Shown: positions 56,306 through 64,000 of the stretch, piece after piece
Layout of the letters: each line of letters begins with the position of its first letter
Position numbering within the stretch: the stretch's first letter is position 1
NCBI RefSeq assembly: GCF_004331285.1
Contig: NZ_SJOH01000014.1
Location: 1 to 64,000, forward strand
Direction of reading: 5' to 3'
Length of the DNA: 64,000 nt
Source: Acinetobacter sp. ANC 3781
Lineage (GTDB): Bacteria; Pseudomonadota; Gammaproteobacteria; Pseudomonadales; Moraxellaceae
Program-made: the position numbers and the translations under genes
The notes under the pieces: model-generated
What the model was told of the DNA's origin: nothing
What the model saw: only the letters and a program-made list of their open reading frames with translations
The model's database searches: none

Positions 56306-56848
56306 ATGTCATTAATTATTGGTATCGATCCGGGTTCTCGCTTAACTGGCTACGGTATTATCGAAAAAGATGGGCAAAAATTGACTTTTGTGGATGCAGG
56401 AACCATTCGTACCGAAACTCCTGAAATGCCGGAACGTTTAAAACGAATTTTTGCAGGGGTGGAACGTATTGTTAAATTTCATGGCCCGACAGAAGCTGCA
56501 GTTGAACAAGTTTTTATGGCAGTCAATCCTGACTCTGCGTTAAAGCTTGGTCAAGCCCGTGGTGCTGCCATTGCTGCTTTGGTAAATCTGGATTTACAAG
56601 TCGCTGAATATACAGCACGACAAATTAAACAATCGGTAGTGGGTTATGGTGCAGCAGATAAAGAACAAGTTCAGATGATGGTGATGCGCATTTTAAATTT
56701 AAGCATTAAACCGCAACAGGATGCTGCCGATGCTTTAGCCGCTGCAATTTGTCATGCCCATGCTTCAGGCAGTATGAGTAAAATGGCGGTACTGAATGCC
56801 TTAGGTGGTATGGCACGCGGTCGTGGCCGTACCAGCAGAAGAAGATAA
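56306..56848 (+). CDS. ruvC: Holliday junction resolvase RuvC
   Basis: A 180-residue endonuclease that resolves recombination junctions with RuvAB. Catalytic acidic residues are seen in [14 protein letters not shown] (Asp), AVEQVF (Glu) and [15 protein letters not shown] (Asp pair). The tail is basic. ruvA and ruvB are not adjacent. It converges with a small gene only nine bases away. Confidence 0.95.
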   Translation: MSLIIGIDPGSRLTGYGIIEKDGQKLTFVDAGTIRTETPEMPERLKRIFAGVERIVKFHGPTEAAVEQVFMAVNPDSALKLGQARGAAIAALVNLDLQVAEYTARQIKQSVVGYGAADKEQVQMMVMRILNLSIKPQQDAADALAAAICHAHASGSMSKMAVLNALGGMARGRGRTSRRR

Positions 56849-56857
56849 CTAGAATAT

Positions 56858-57190
56858 TTAAAGATACGGCGCGAAATCTTTACGCATTTCACCAATCGAG
56901 GGTTGCTTGGGATAAGTAAAAGTGACTCTTCGACCAAAGCTTCGCCTATTCTTTTTCTGATTGGGATCAATCCGGATCAAAACCAGTTCATCCGGTTCAT
57001 TGCGATGGTTTATCTCACAAATCATAATGGTTTGATTCCTTTCAATGACCTTATATTTCACGAATTCTTTTTGCACAATGTCCTTAAATGAGGTATTGCC
57101 TGAGCGACTTGAACTTTCACCACGTTGCGTGTAAATCACCATAACAATGCAAATTGCGATAACAATTGCCACAACCAGATATTTTTCCAT
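56858..57190 (-). CDS. Small membrane-anchored hypothetical protein
   Basis: A 110-residue protein beginning MEKYLVVAIVIAICIVMVIY, a single N-terminal membrane helix, followed by a basic soluble part (RIDPNQKKNRRSFGRRVTF). AGAGGG lies upstream of a double ATG, so the start at 57190 or 57193 is preferred over a frame reaching back into the acylphosphatase gene. No domain recognised. Confidence 0.65.
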   Translation of the reverse strand: MEKYLVVAIVIAICIVMVIYTQRGESSSRSGNTSFKDIVQKEFVKYKVIERNQTIMICEINHRNEPDELVLIRIDPNQKKNRRSFGRRVTFTYPKQPSIGEMRKDFAPYL

Positions 57191-57227
57191 CATTTCCCTC
57201 TTATATTTTTTATAAAAGTCATATTCA

Positions 57228-57500
57228 CTACAAAATTGTAAATGCAATGAACTCCGATGCCTGCTCAAGTTCAATTTGAATGATCTTTGAAACCTCGGCA
57301 CGTGATGGCCCCATATAACTACGTTCGATTATTGTATGGAGCTGATTTTCCGTCCCAACAATAATGGCTTCAACTTCACCGCCAGCCAGATTTTTTACAT
57401 AGCCTGTGAGTTCTAATGTTAAAGCCTGCTGTTCAAACCAGCGCCGGTAACCCACCCCTTGGACTTTGCCATGAATGATTAATTTAATCGCCTTATTCAT
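57228..57500 (-). CDS. acyP: Acylphosphatase
   Basis: A 90-residue enzyme hydrolysing acyl phosphates. The phosphate loop HGKVQGVGYRRWFEQQAL carries the catalytic Arg, and the catalytic Asn lies in GYVKNLAGGEVEA. The ATG ending at 57500 has GGGAG five bases upstream and overlaps the end of nnrDE by eight bases, so the two are coupled. Confidence 0.9.
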   Translation of the reverse strand: MNKAIKLIIHGKVQGVGYRRWFEQQALTLELTGYVKNLAGGEVEAIIVGTENQLHTIIERSYMGPSRAEVSKIIQIELEQASEFIAFTIL

Positions 57501-58980
57501 CATGACTCCCATTGACCACATGATAAACCGCCTCATTCATATGATGGGCTTGCAGACCTCGTATCCCTTTTTTCGCCAACCAGTCCCCTGCCAAAGCATG
57601 TAAGGTGACAATTTCATGTAGATGAATTTGCTCTCCAAATTGTGCTTTTAAGCTGGCCACCATACCTGCCAGCACATCTCCCATACCGCCCGTTCCCATT
57701 CCTGCATTACCTTTCGTGCAAATCCAGAGCTGATCTTGCAAAATTAAGCTGCCAGAACCTTTAAGTACCCATTGTCCTGCGTATTTTTCTTGCAGTTGAT
57801 GAATCGCTGCAATTCGATTATGTTCAATTTCTTTCACTGAACAGTTTAAAAGTTTTGCAGCTTCACCCGGATGCGGTGTCGCATAAGAATCCGCTTTTAA
57901 TAATTCCGGATGCTCGGCCAAGAACCATAAAGCATCGGCATCGAGCACCACATGTAAATGTTCAGCTGTGTTGATCTTCGGGAACCATTTAAAAAATTGT
58001 TGTTCTGACCAAGTATCACGTCCTAGGCCCATACCAAAGCTGACGGCATCGACATGCTCTAATAATTGCTGAATCTCGGCTTTAGTCAAAGCATTGATAT
58101 CACGTAGCATAATATTCGGTGAGCGTGCCAAAATAGCGGTGTGATGTTTTTCATGACAGACAATAGTAACTTTACCTGCACCTGCACTAAAAGCAGATTC
58201 GGCGGCCATCATCACCGCACCGCCCATATCGGCATGTCCACCAACCACAAGTACATGACCATAACTGCCCTTATGGCCAAATGCCTGACGCTCGGGCAAT
58301 GAAATTGTATCAGGCGAGAGTTCGGCAATTGGACTGAGTTCTGCATCTGTCGGAATCAGGGAAATAACTTCAATCTGTCCTGCAAACTCTTTGCCTTGTC
58401 CGGTAAACAGTCCTGCTTTTAACCCCAAGGCTGAGAAAGTGTAATCGGCTTTAATTGCGCATGGTAGGGGCTGACCGCTATTGGCCTGTAAACCACTGGG
58501 AACATCAATCGCAATTTTCAAAGCGGATTGAGCATTAATACTTTGAATAATCTGCTGCCACTCTGGACTAAGTTCACGATTTAAACCGATGCCAAATAAA
58601 GCATCGATATAACAATCATATTGTTTTTGAAAATTAAAACCTGAATGAATTTTTATTTCAGCAGCGATAGCGTCTTGATAAGCCGTATACAAATCTTTAG
58701 AAGAACCCAATTCAGCGGCATAAATCTCGACCTTGAAACCCGCCTGTTTTAAATATTGAGCCGTTAAATATCCATCACCTGCATTATTTCCCTGTCCACA
58801 ACACACTGCGATATTTTGTATTTTCTGATGCTGAAAAAGGGGAACCAGCCGCTGCGCAATCATCCACGCGACTTGCTGCATCAAGGCATAAGAACCGTTT
58901 TGCTTGGCAAACCAGCGTTGCTCCCATGCTTGAATACTTTGGCTCAAATAAACTGGGCTATGATAAACTGGCTGACGCAT
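57493..58980 (-). CDS. nnr: Bifunctional NAD(P)H-hydrate epimerase / ADP-dependent dehydratase
   Basis: A 495-residue YjeF-type metabolite-repair enzyme. The N-terminal epimerase (about 1-215, CGQGNNAGDGYLTAQYL) interconverts R and S hydrates. The C-terminal kinase-like dehydratase (about 225-495, GHKGSYGHVLVVGGHADMGGA, and KGNAGMGTGGMGDVLAG) restores NAD(P)H. Divergent from queG with a 23-bp gap, coupled to acylphosphatase. Confidence 0.95.
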   Translation of the reverse strand: MRQPVYHSPVYLSQSIQAWEQRWFAKQNGSYALMQQVAWMIAQRLVPLFQHQKIQNIAVCCGQGNNAGDGYLTAQYLKQAGFKVEIYAAELGSSKDLYTAYQDAIAAEIKIHSGFNFQKQYDCYIDALFGIGLNRELSPEWQQIIQSINAQSALKIAIDVPSGLQANSGQPLPCAIKADYTFSALGLKAGLFTGQGKEFAGQIEVISLIPTDAELSPIAELSPDTISLPERQAFGHKGSYGHVLVVGGHADMGGAVMMAAESAFSAGAGKVTIVCHEKHHTAILARSPNIMLRDINALTKAEIQQLLEHVDAVSFGMGLGRDTWSEQQFFKWFPKINTAEHLHVVLDADALWFLAEHPELLKADSYATPHPGEAAKLLNCSVKEIEHNRIAAIHQLQEKYAGQWVLKGSGSLILQDQLWICTKGNAGMGTGGMGDVLAGMVASLKAQFGEQIHLHEIVTLHALAGDWLAKKGIRGLQAHHMNEAVYHVVNGSHDE

Positions 58981-59003
58981 TGTTCTTCCCTTCTTATTAA
59001 ATT

Positions 59004-60098
59004 ATGGCAACATCCACAGCGTCACAGAAAATACCTTTAGATCAAACTGATCCTGAAGCGCTAAAAGCGTGGATTAAAGCTCAAGCTTTGGCATTAGGTT
59101 TTAGCGATTGTGTCATCGCAAAACCGGATGCTCAAGCAGAATTGCCACGTTTTCAAGAATATTTAAAGCGTGGCTATCATGGTGATATGAAGTTTCTGGA
59201 AGAAAATTTAGAAAAACGTGCTGATCCAACTCTACTGGTTCCCGGCACCAAAAGCATTATTTGCGTACGAATGAATTATTTGGTAGAAACCCCTAAACCG
59301 CGTTATGTCCCAGATGAGCCTAATGCCGCCATTATTGCACGCTATGCCCGTGGTCGCGATTACCATAAAACCATGCGCGGCCGTTTAAAAACTTTAGCCA
59401 GCATCATTCGTGAAAAGGTTGGAAATTTTGAATCGCGTCCTTTTGCTGACTCTGCACCGGTATTTGAAAAATCTCTAGCAGAAAATGCAGGTATGGGCTG
59501 GACCGGTAAACACACCTTATTGATTCATAAAAAATCAGGTTCCTTTTTTGTTTTGGGTGAACTCTTTACTTCGCTGGATTTACCCTTCGACTCCCCTGCA
59601 ACCAATCATTGCGGTTCTTGCACAGCCTGTATCGATATTTGTCCAACTCAGGCTATTGTTGAACCTTATATGTTGGATGCGCGTAAATGTATTGCTTATT
59701 TAACTATTGAATATAAAGGCATTATTGCTGAAGAATTACGTCGTGGCATTGGTAATCGTGTATTTGGCTGTGACGATTGTCAGTTGATTTGTCCATGGAA
59801 TAGTTTTGCCAAGAAAGCCACGATTGACGATTTTAATCCCCGACATGGTTTAGATCAGATCAATTTACTGGATTTATGGCACTGGGATGAACCAACCTTT
59901 TTAGCCAACACTGAAGGCAGTCCAATACGTCGTACCGGTTATCAAAGTTTTATGCGAAATATTGCGATTGGCTTAGGAAATGCACCTTTTTCTAATCAAA
60001 TTGTGGCAACTTTAAAACAAACTCGCGAATTACATGATGAGATTGTGCAAGTCCATATTGACTGGGCAATTCAGGAGCAGTTGGCTAAATCGAGTTAG
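59004..60098 (+). CDS. queG: Epoxyqueuosine reductase QueG
   Basis: A 364-residue cobalamin-dependent iron-sulfur enzyme that converts epoxyqueuosine to queuosine in tRNA. The two [4Fe-4S] clusters are marked by CGSCTACIDICPTQAI and CDDCQLICPWN. FADSAPVFEKSLAENAGMGW is the family signature. In many proteobacteria the neighbour is the yjeF/nnr gene, as here. Confidence 0.95.
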   Translation: MATSTASQKIPLDQTDPEALKAWIKAQALALGFSDCVIAKPDAQAELPRFQEYLKRGYHGDMKFLEENLEKRADPTLLVPGTKSIICVRMNYLVETPKPRYVPDEPNAAIIARYARGRDYHKTMRGRLKTLASIIREKVGNFESRPFADSAPVFEKSLAENAGMGWTGKHTLLIHKKSGSFFVLGELFTSLDLPFDSPATNHCGSCTACIDICPTQAIVEPYMLDARKCIAYLTIEYKGIIAEELRRGIGNRVFGCDDCQLICPWNSFAKKATIDDFNPRHGLDQINLLDLWHWDEPTFLANTEGSPIRRTGYQSFMRNIAIGLGNAPFSNQIVATLKQTRELHDEIVQVHIDWAIQEQLAKSS

Positions 60099-60397
60099 GT
60101 TTTCCCTCCACTTCAAAGCATTTTTCAGTTTTTTTATTTTTCAGATATAAGCAAAGTTTTATCTCTATAAAAAAAATAGCATCCATTTCAAAACAAACTA
60201 AAAAATCTCATTGAAAACTTTGCGATTATCTTAAGAGAAATAAGACTTACTTTGTAACTAAATATACAATCTTATAATAGGCTATATTGACTAAAAATAA
60301 TCGATAGATACTATGAAATTTGGCTTTTTATGCCTTTAGATTTAGTTTAAATTAGGTATGATAAATAATAAATAATGATGATTATGGATTTTCGCCA

Positions 60398-61387
60398 ATG
60401 AATGTACGTAATGACTGGACACGTGAAGAAATTCAGGCTTTGTATAGCCAGCCTTTTTTGGATTTAGTTTTTGAAGCACAACGCATTCATCGTGAAAACT
60501 TTGATCCAAATACAATTCAAGTCAGCACATTACTTTCAATTAAAACCGGTAAATGTCCTGAAGATTGTAAATATTGCTCACAGTCAGCACGTTATGACTC
60601 AAAACTTGAAGCTGAAAAACGTATTGCTGTCGATAAAGTGATTCAAGAAGCCAAAGAAGCACTTGCTTCAGGTTCTTCACGTTTCTGCATGGGTGCTGCA
60701 TGGCGTAATCCACATGAACGCGACATGCCGTATGTATTGGAAATGGTTAGTGAAGTGAAAGCACTGGGCTTGGAAACCTGCATGACGTTAGGCATGCTCA
60801 ATCAATCGCAAGCCGAACGCCTGAGTGAGGCGGGGTTAGACTATTATAATCATAACCTCGACACCTCTCGCGAATATTATCCCAATGTGATTACCACCCG
60901 CTCTTATGATGATCGTTTAAATACTTTGGATCATGTCCGTCAAGCAGGTATGAAAGTCTGTAGTGGTGGAATTGTCGGCTTAGGTGAAGACAGTAAAGAT
61001 CGGATTGGTCTTTTGTACGAACTCGCAACCTTACCCCTTCATCCTGAATCTGTACCTATCAACATGCTCGTTCCTATTGAAGGTACACCACTTGCAGAGG
61101 TAGAGAAACTCGACATCACCGAATGGATTCGTACTATCGCGGTTGCGCGAATCATTATGCCTAAAAGCTATATTCGTCTTTCTGCTGGGCGTGAGTCTCT
61201 ATCAGATGCGGACCAGGCCTTGGCTTTCATGGCAGGTGCCAATTCTCTTTTCTCTGGGGAAAAACTTTTGACTACTCCAAATGCTGGCGAAGGTAAAGAC
61301 AGACAATTATTTGATAAGTTGGGCTTGGTTGCAGAAAAGGCCAAACCGACGGTTAAAGAGTTATCTGTAGATGCAATGGCAAGTTAA
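60398..61387 (+). CDS. bioB: Biotin synthase
   Basis: A 329-residue radical SAM enzyme inserting sulfur into dethiobiotin. The SAM cluster motif is CPEDCKYC; the [2Fe-2S] ligands include Cys in [12 protein letters not shown] and [10 protein letters not shown], and the Arg in [11 protein letters not shown]. Other bio genes are absent here. A 299-bp AT-rich gap precedes it and may hold the promoter. A terminator follows at 61428. Confidence 0.96.
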   Translation: MNVRNDWTREEIQALYSQPFLDLVFEAQRIHRENFDPNTIQVSTLLSIKTGKCPEDCKYCSQSARYDSKLEAEKRIAVDKVIQEAKEALASGSSRFCMGAAWRNPHERDMPYVLEMVSEVKALGLETCMTLGMLNQSQAERLSEAGLDYYNHNLDTSREYYPNVITTRSYDDRLNTLDHVRQAGMKVCSGGIVGLGEDSKDRIGLLYELATLPLHPESVPINMLVPIEGTPLAEVEKLDITEWIRTIAVARIIMPKSYIRLSAGRESLSDADQALAFMAGANSLFSGEKLLTTPNAGEGKDRQLFDKLGLVAEKAKPTVKELSVDAMAS

Positions 61388-61427
61388 ATGATTCATTTCT
61401 ATTGTTAATAAAAAAGTCCTCTTTGAG

Positions 61428-61468
61428 TAATGCCAGTCTATTAAGAAATTGACTGGCATTTTTTATTT
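61428..61468 (+). terminator. Terminator after bioB
   Basis: AATGCCAGTC pairs with GACTGGCATT across a 12-base loop and is followed by TTTTATTTTT. Confidence 0.88.
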
Positions 61469-61479
61469 TTGGACTCATC

Positions 61480-61640
61480 ATGTTTTTGATACACGGAAAC
61501 GTCATTCACAACTGTTTGAGGCAGGATTACATTAATAAGCTAATGTTTCTGCAACTGATTTGCTACCCAGTAGTAGTGGACGAGTTTTGCGAATGACGAA
61601 TGCTTTTGGTTCTTTTGGCTAAACAAAAGAACTGACGAAC
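61480..61640. repeat. Intergenic repeat remnant, copy C
   Basis: Carries the hairpin GTTCTTTTG-GCTAAA-CAAAAGAAC and a TTTTGCGAATGACG stretch. The hairpin matches the CTTTTG...CAAAAG hairpins that end copies A and B, but the rest is diverged. Membership is tentative. Confidence 0.4.
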
Positions 61641-61761
61641 TTCAAATATTTGATTTAAAAAAAATAAGACTCCGCGATGAATAACCTAAAAGCTAAGGAG
61701 TTTATGGTCAAACCCCTTAACTGATCAGCATTACCTTAGTGGTCTTTTTTTCTGGGAAAAA

Positions 61762-61986
61762 TTATTCTGCAAAGTTATGTGCCGTAATTAAAATACCATA
61801 ACTGCTGTTTAAATAATCCCCTACTCGAATGATATCGGTACCATTGGCATGATACACTACCAATTCTTTAGAAATCGTATCATAGGTGAATGAATCAAAA
61901 CTGTCTTGATGATGACATAACCACATTAATGTATCTTCCAGATGCTCATTCACAATATAAGTTTTTGCTTTAAAATCTTTGTTCAT
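61762..61986 (-). CDS. Small hypothetical protein
   Basis: A 74-residue acidic soluble protein, MNKDFKAKTYIVNEHLED and onward, with a mixed alpha/beta look and a His-containing segment LMWLCHHQDSFDSF. AAGGCC lies before the ATG. It has no recognised domain or partner. It opens a 2-kb zone of tiny genes. Confidence 0.6.
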   Translation of the reverse strand: MNKDFKAKTYIVNEHLEDTLMWLCHHQDSFDSFTYDTISKELVVYHANGTDIIRVGDYLNSSYGILITAHNFAE

Positions 61987-62050
61987 TGGCCTTAGCCTTG
62001 CCTAAGTAAAAATTTTTACTTATCCATTATTACTAATTTTGCGCTAGAAA

Positions 62051-62080
62051 CAAAGAAGTGAGCTAAAACTCACTTCTTTG
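62051..62080 (-). terminator. Terminator after the first Cys miniprotein
   Basis: CAAAGAAGTGAG pairs with CTCACTTCTTTG across a six-base loop, 18 bases after the miniprotein stop codon on the minus strand; GTTTC follows. Confidence 0.7.
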
Positions 62081-62097
62081 TTATAAATAGAATTCAA

Positions 62098-62214
62098 TTA
62101 AAGTGGCTTATTAACCCCACACTTCCTACATTCCTTATGATTTTCCCCAATTTCCTCCATGTGCTCATACTCATACACATGTAAACAAAATAATTTCATA
62201 AGTAATTGAAGCAT
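62098..62214 (-). CDS. 38-residue Cys/His miniprotein, paralogue 1
   Basis: A short frame starting MLQLLMKLFCLHVYEYEHME and containing ECRKCG. It shares a start MLQxxxKLFCLHxYE, the CLH pair and the ECRKCG knuckle with a second frame 1.3 kb away (63419-63538), which argues that both are real. The spacing of CxH and CxxC suggests a small zinc-binding fold. The upstream GGGAGTTTAGAAA gives a weak ribosome site. A hairpin terminator follows. Function unknown. Confidence 0.7.
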   Translation of the reverse strand: MLQLLMKLFCLHVYEYEHMEEIGENHKECRKCGVNKPL

Positions 62215-62463
62215 TTTCTAAACTCCCTTTTGCTTGTTTTTAAAATTCAGTTTTTTTAAATACATTTCATCCTGAAACAACCGTGTGATTAAAAAACCAT
62301 CACCACTACTTATTACCATATTTTTGAGATAATTCAAATAACTTAGCAACAATTTTTAGAGCAAATCACAAAATTAAAACTGATCTCGAAACGGCAGGAG
62401 AATCAAAAAAATCTATTAAAATTATAGTAGTATTTCATCATCTGTAATAAATCTTGTTATTCA

Positions 62464-62644
62464 ATGAGTAAAAAATTAGATAAAAATAAAGTATAGACAC
62501 AATAATTTTTTTAAAGAAAAAGAATTTACATCAATTAATTATGAAGAATTAATCAAATCATTCAATATATTGCCACTAAAGCTAAATTTAACTTCAAGAC
62601 TAATTTATAGACATGAAATAGAGGAAAATTTTCTGATTTTTTAA
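62464..62644 (+). pseudogene. Frameshifted small gene remnant
   Basis: ATG at 62464 starts MSKKLDKNK and stops after ten codons. In the +2 frame, reading on from the same place, an open stretch of more than 50 codons (RHNNFFKEKEFTSINYEELI and onward) ends with TAA at 62644. A one- or two-base slip near 62485 would join them. It is unusual for such AT-rich DNA to stay open this long, but no family is recognised. Confidence 0.35.
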
Positions 62645-62688
62645 ATAAATGTTAGAACAGTAAATTTCATAAGGTATTAAAATGCTCT

Positions 62689-62793
62689 TTAGTCCATTCT
62701 TGATTTCATCCTAGTCATCATTTGATGAAACTTAGGATTTGAACGGATTAAACTTTGATATTTTGCCAGTTCTTCATAACAGAACTGCAGTTT
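62689..62793 (-). pseudogene. C-terminal gene fragment
   Basis: On the minus strand 34 codons read LQFCYEELAKYQSLIRSNPK and end MKSRMD before TAA at 62689. A stop lies directly upstream and no start codon fits, so this looks like the tail of a lost gene. Family unknown. Confidence 0.35.
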
Positions 62794-62950
62794 TTAGTTT
62801 GTATATACTCTCGTATAATTAAATCCCTAATAAAAAAAGAAAAATCTCACTAAATTGGTTAATATTTAGGAGAAGTTTGCGGAACATTTGTTTCTCTATT
62901 TTGATTATTTTTGAGAAATAAAGTGCTCTACTGTTCTTTCGATAGGCAAT

Positions 62951-62976
62951 AAAAAAGCCCAACATTAAATTGGGCC
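62951..62976 (-). terminator. Terminator after the acidic small protein gene
   Basis: GCCCAA-N7-TTGGGC followed on the minus strand by TTTTTTATT, seven bases after the stop. Confidence 0.88.
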
Positions 62977-62982
62977 TATACT

Positions 62983-63183
62983 CTACTCTTCGACTTCTAT
63001 GGGATCTCCGTCCTCCGGACGGATATGACGTACCCCATCATCTGCTGGATCAACACTCGAACCATCTTTCGTAATAGTGTTGTACATCTCATCCTCTTTC
63101 TTATCATCGATAAATTCTTCATCTTCGAAATCTTGAGGTTCACTATCATCTTCGAAATCTAAAGGCTTTTCTTCATCTATCAT
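62983..63183 (-). CDS. Very acidic small protein
   Basis: A 66-residue protein in which nearly half of the residues are Asp or Glu, beginning MIDEEKPLDFEDDSEPQDFE. Two DFED(D/E) units recur in the N-terminal half. There is no Cys or membrane helix, so it is likely disordered. The ribosome site is weak, but a good terminator follows. It could mimic nucleic acid or bind cations; neither is shown. Confidence 0.6.
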   Translation of the reverse strand: MIDEEKPLDFEDDSEPQDFEDEEFIDDKKEDEMYNTITKDGSSVDPADDGVRHIRPEDGDPIEVEE

Positions 63184-63418
63184 GGCGATCCATCACTTAT
63201 TCAAACAAGAAAGTATTATGCTCAAACATTCGATAAAATTATTCAATACCCAACAATCATCCTTTGTGTAACTAACTCTTAAATATTAGGCGTATCTACG
63301 TAAGATTTAATTTATGCACATCATGTTATAAGTATTACAAATAAAAAAGAAAAACCCAAATAATAATAGATCCTTAGTAAGGTTTTATGTGGCGTAAACC
63401 ACCCGTCTAGTCAGACAA

Positions 63419-63538
63419 TCAATTAATTAATGACTCATGTTTACCACATTTACGACATTCTTGTGTATACCCATGCTGATGATGGTAATCAAATTCATAA
63501 GCATGTAAGCAAAATAGTTTTCGGAAGAATTGGAGCAT
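63419..63538 (-). CDS. 39-residue Cys/His miniprotein, paralogue 2
   Basis: Starts MLQFFRKLFCLHAYEFDYHH and contains ECRKCGKHES, matching the miniprotein at 62098-62214 at the start, the CLH pair and the ECRKCG knuckle. A strong AAGGAGAAG lies five to eight bases before the ATG. The extra His residues (YHHQHGY) strengthen a metal-binding reading. Upstream is a terminator that separates it from the next small gene. Confidence 0.75.
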   Translation of the reverse strand: MLQFFRKLFCLHAYEFDYHHQHGYTQECRKCGKHESLIN

Positions 63539-63565
63539 TTACTTCTCCTTGATTTCAGACAAAAA

Positions 63566-63588
63566 AATACCTCCTGCTAAGGAGGTTA
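63566..63588 (-). terminator. Terminator upstream of miniprotein 2
   Basis: ACCTCC-TTAGC-(A)GGAGGT followed on the minus strand by ATTTTTTT. It would end transcripts coming from the gene at 63723-63887. Confidence 0.8.
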
Positions 63589-63722
63589 AAATTTAAAATC
63601 AGAAACTACAGCGATAGATTCTAAATACATATTCTATATAAACTTGATTTTTAATCATTGGCAAAAAATTACTTTAAAATTCAATTTAATAATTAATAAA
63701 AAACTTACAATTTCAATTCGCA

Positions 63723-63887
63723 CTAATATCCGAAATTTTGGTTCTTAAGAGCCTCTTCTGCCTCTTTTATAACTCGTTGGATATCTTCTCTCTTCTGCCT
63801 TTGTGCCTGAACATATACTGATATCATGAGGCATAAAGATCCAATCATGAATATTCCGAGCAAAATTGCTAGTCTTCTATTTTGCAT
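63723..63887 (-). CDS. Small single-pass membrane protein
   Basis: A 54-residue protein, MQNRRLAILLGIFMIGSLCL and onward: one N-terminal membrane helix (about 6-27) and a charged helical tail (RQKREDIQRVIKEAEEALK). The ATG ending at 63887 is chosen over a TTG at 63920, though neither has a strong ribosome site. Function unknown. Confidence 0.6.
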   Translation of the reverse strand: MQNRRLAILLGIFMIGSLCLMISVYVQAQRQKREDIQRVIKEAEEALKNQNFGY

Positions 63888-64000
63888 ATCATTGACATTA
63901 TAGTTAAGTAGACTTATCAATTTACTTTTTTATTATTACGTTTCAATGATGGAATATACCAAAAATTAAATTTATATTTTTGAAAAAATTGAGTTAAAAC

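Larger units (their letters stand above)
61388..61761. other. Gap after bioB with terminator and repeat remnant
   Basis: About 370 bp. It contains the bioB terminator and a third member of the intergenic repeat family near 61480-61640. I see no gene in it. Confidence 0.55.
62215..62948. other. AT-rich gap with gene fragments
   Basis: About 730 bp. It holds two separate coding remnants (62464-62644 plus, 62689-62793 minus) and otherwise A/T tracts. No mobile-element ends were seen. Confidence 0.5.

Noticed and set aside
1..64000. CRISPR array, prophage or complete insertion sequence
   Set aside because: No regularly spaced repeats, phage structural genes, transposase or terminal repeats were seen.

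Overview
The window is about 64 kb of AT-rich chromosome that fits the genus Acinetobacter (Moraxellaceae). The genus call is an inference from family knowledge: a BapA-type surface protein with a type I exporter, the kdsD-kdsC-lptCAB cluster, a fused MoaCB, stand-alone bioB, and the GAF regulator / iron alcohol dehydrogenase / aldehyde dehydrogenase set. No species is claimed. There is no rRNA operon, complete insertion sequence, prophage or CRISPR array. One tRNA (Gly-GCC) is present.

Layout. 0-8.6 kb: a small Bap-like adhesin facing a translationally coupled tolC / ABC / HlyD export operon, separated by a bidirectional terminator and a decayed membrane mini-gene. 8.7-12.2 kb: LPS biogenesis (lptB, lptA, lptC, kdsC, kdsD). 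12.4-13.9 kb: cysS and tRNA-Gly. 14.1-19.6 kb: the lower tyrosine/homogentisate pathway (IclR regulator, fahA, maiA, VOC protein, acetoacetate CoA-transferase A/B) beside a decayed MFS transporter, then a carboxymuconolactone-decarboxylase-like gene. 20.3-37.9 kb: a contiguous nitrate-assimilation island holding the molybdate importer (modABC), molybdenum cofactor synthesis (moaA, D, E, CB, moeA, mobA), nitrate reductase, a NirD-FAD fusion, NirB, a nitrate transporter and the NasT/NasS regulators. 38.3-49.9 kb: TonB receptor, iron alcohol dehydrogenase, hydrolase, GAF regulator, aldehyde dehydrogenase, glutamine amidotransferase, LysE exporter, YceI. 50-61.4 kb: housekeeping (tkt, metK, LysE-type exporter, fxsA, ruvC, acylphosphatase, nnrDE, queG, bioB). 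61.4-64 kb: a sparse AT-rich stretch of very small genes, including two paralogous 38-39-residue Cys-rich miniproteins too short for ordinary gene calling, and at least two gene fragments.

The strongest regulatory result is in the nitrate island. Three sequences match sigma-54 promoters with exact GG-N10-GC spacing: before moaA, before the nitrate transporter, and before nasT. The transporter promoter places its predicted start one base before two consecutive hairpins with six-base loops carrying A at position 1 and G at position 4, the RNA target signature of ANTAR proteins, and the neighbouring divergent gene encodes the ANTAR protein NasT. An NtrC-like site (14 of 17 positions against a remembered consensus) lies between the two divergent promoters. 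Nitrogen limitation (NtrC/sigma-54) and nitrate sensing (NasS/NasT) would therefore jointly control uptake, reduction and cofactor supply.

Other points are an intergenic repeat family with three members, one sitting inside the nitrate operon; an exact 278-bp duplication in the adhesin; and a MoaE with an extra Cys/His-rich tail. Functions are assigned by recognising families from sequence; no database search was run.
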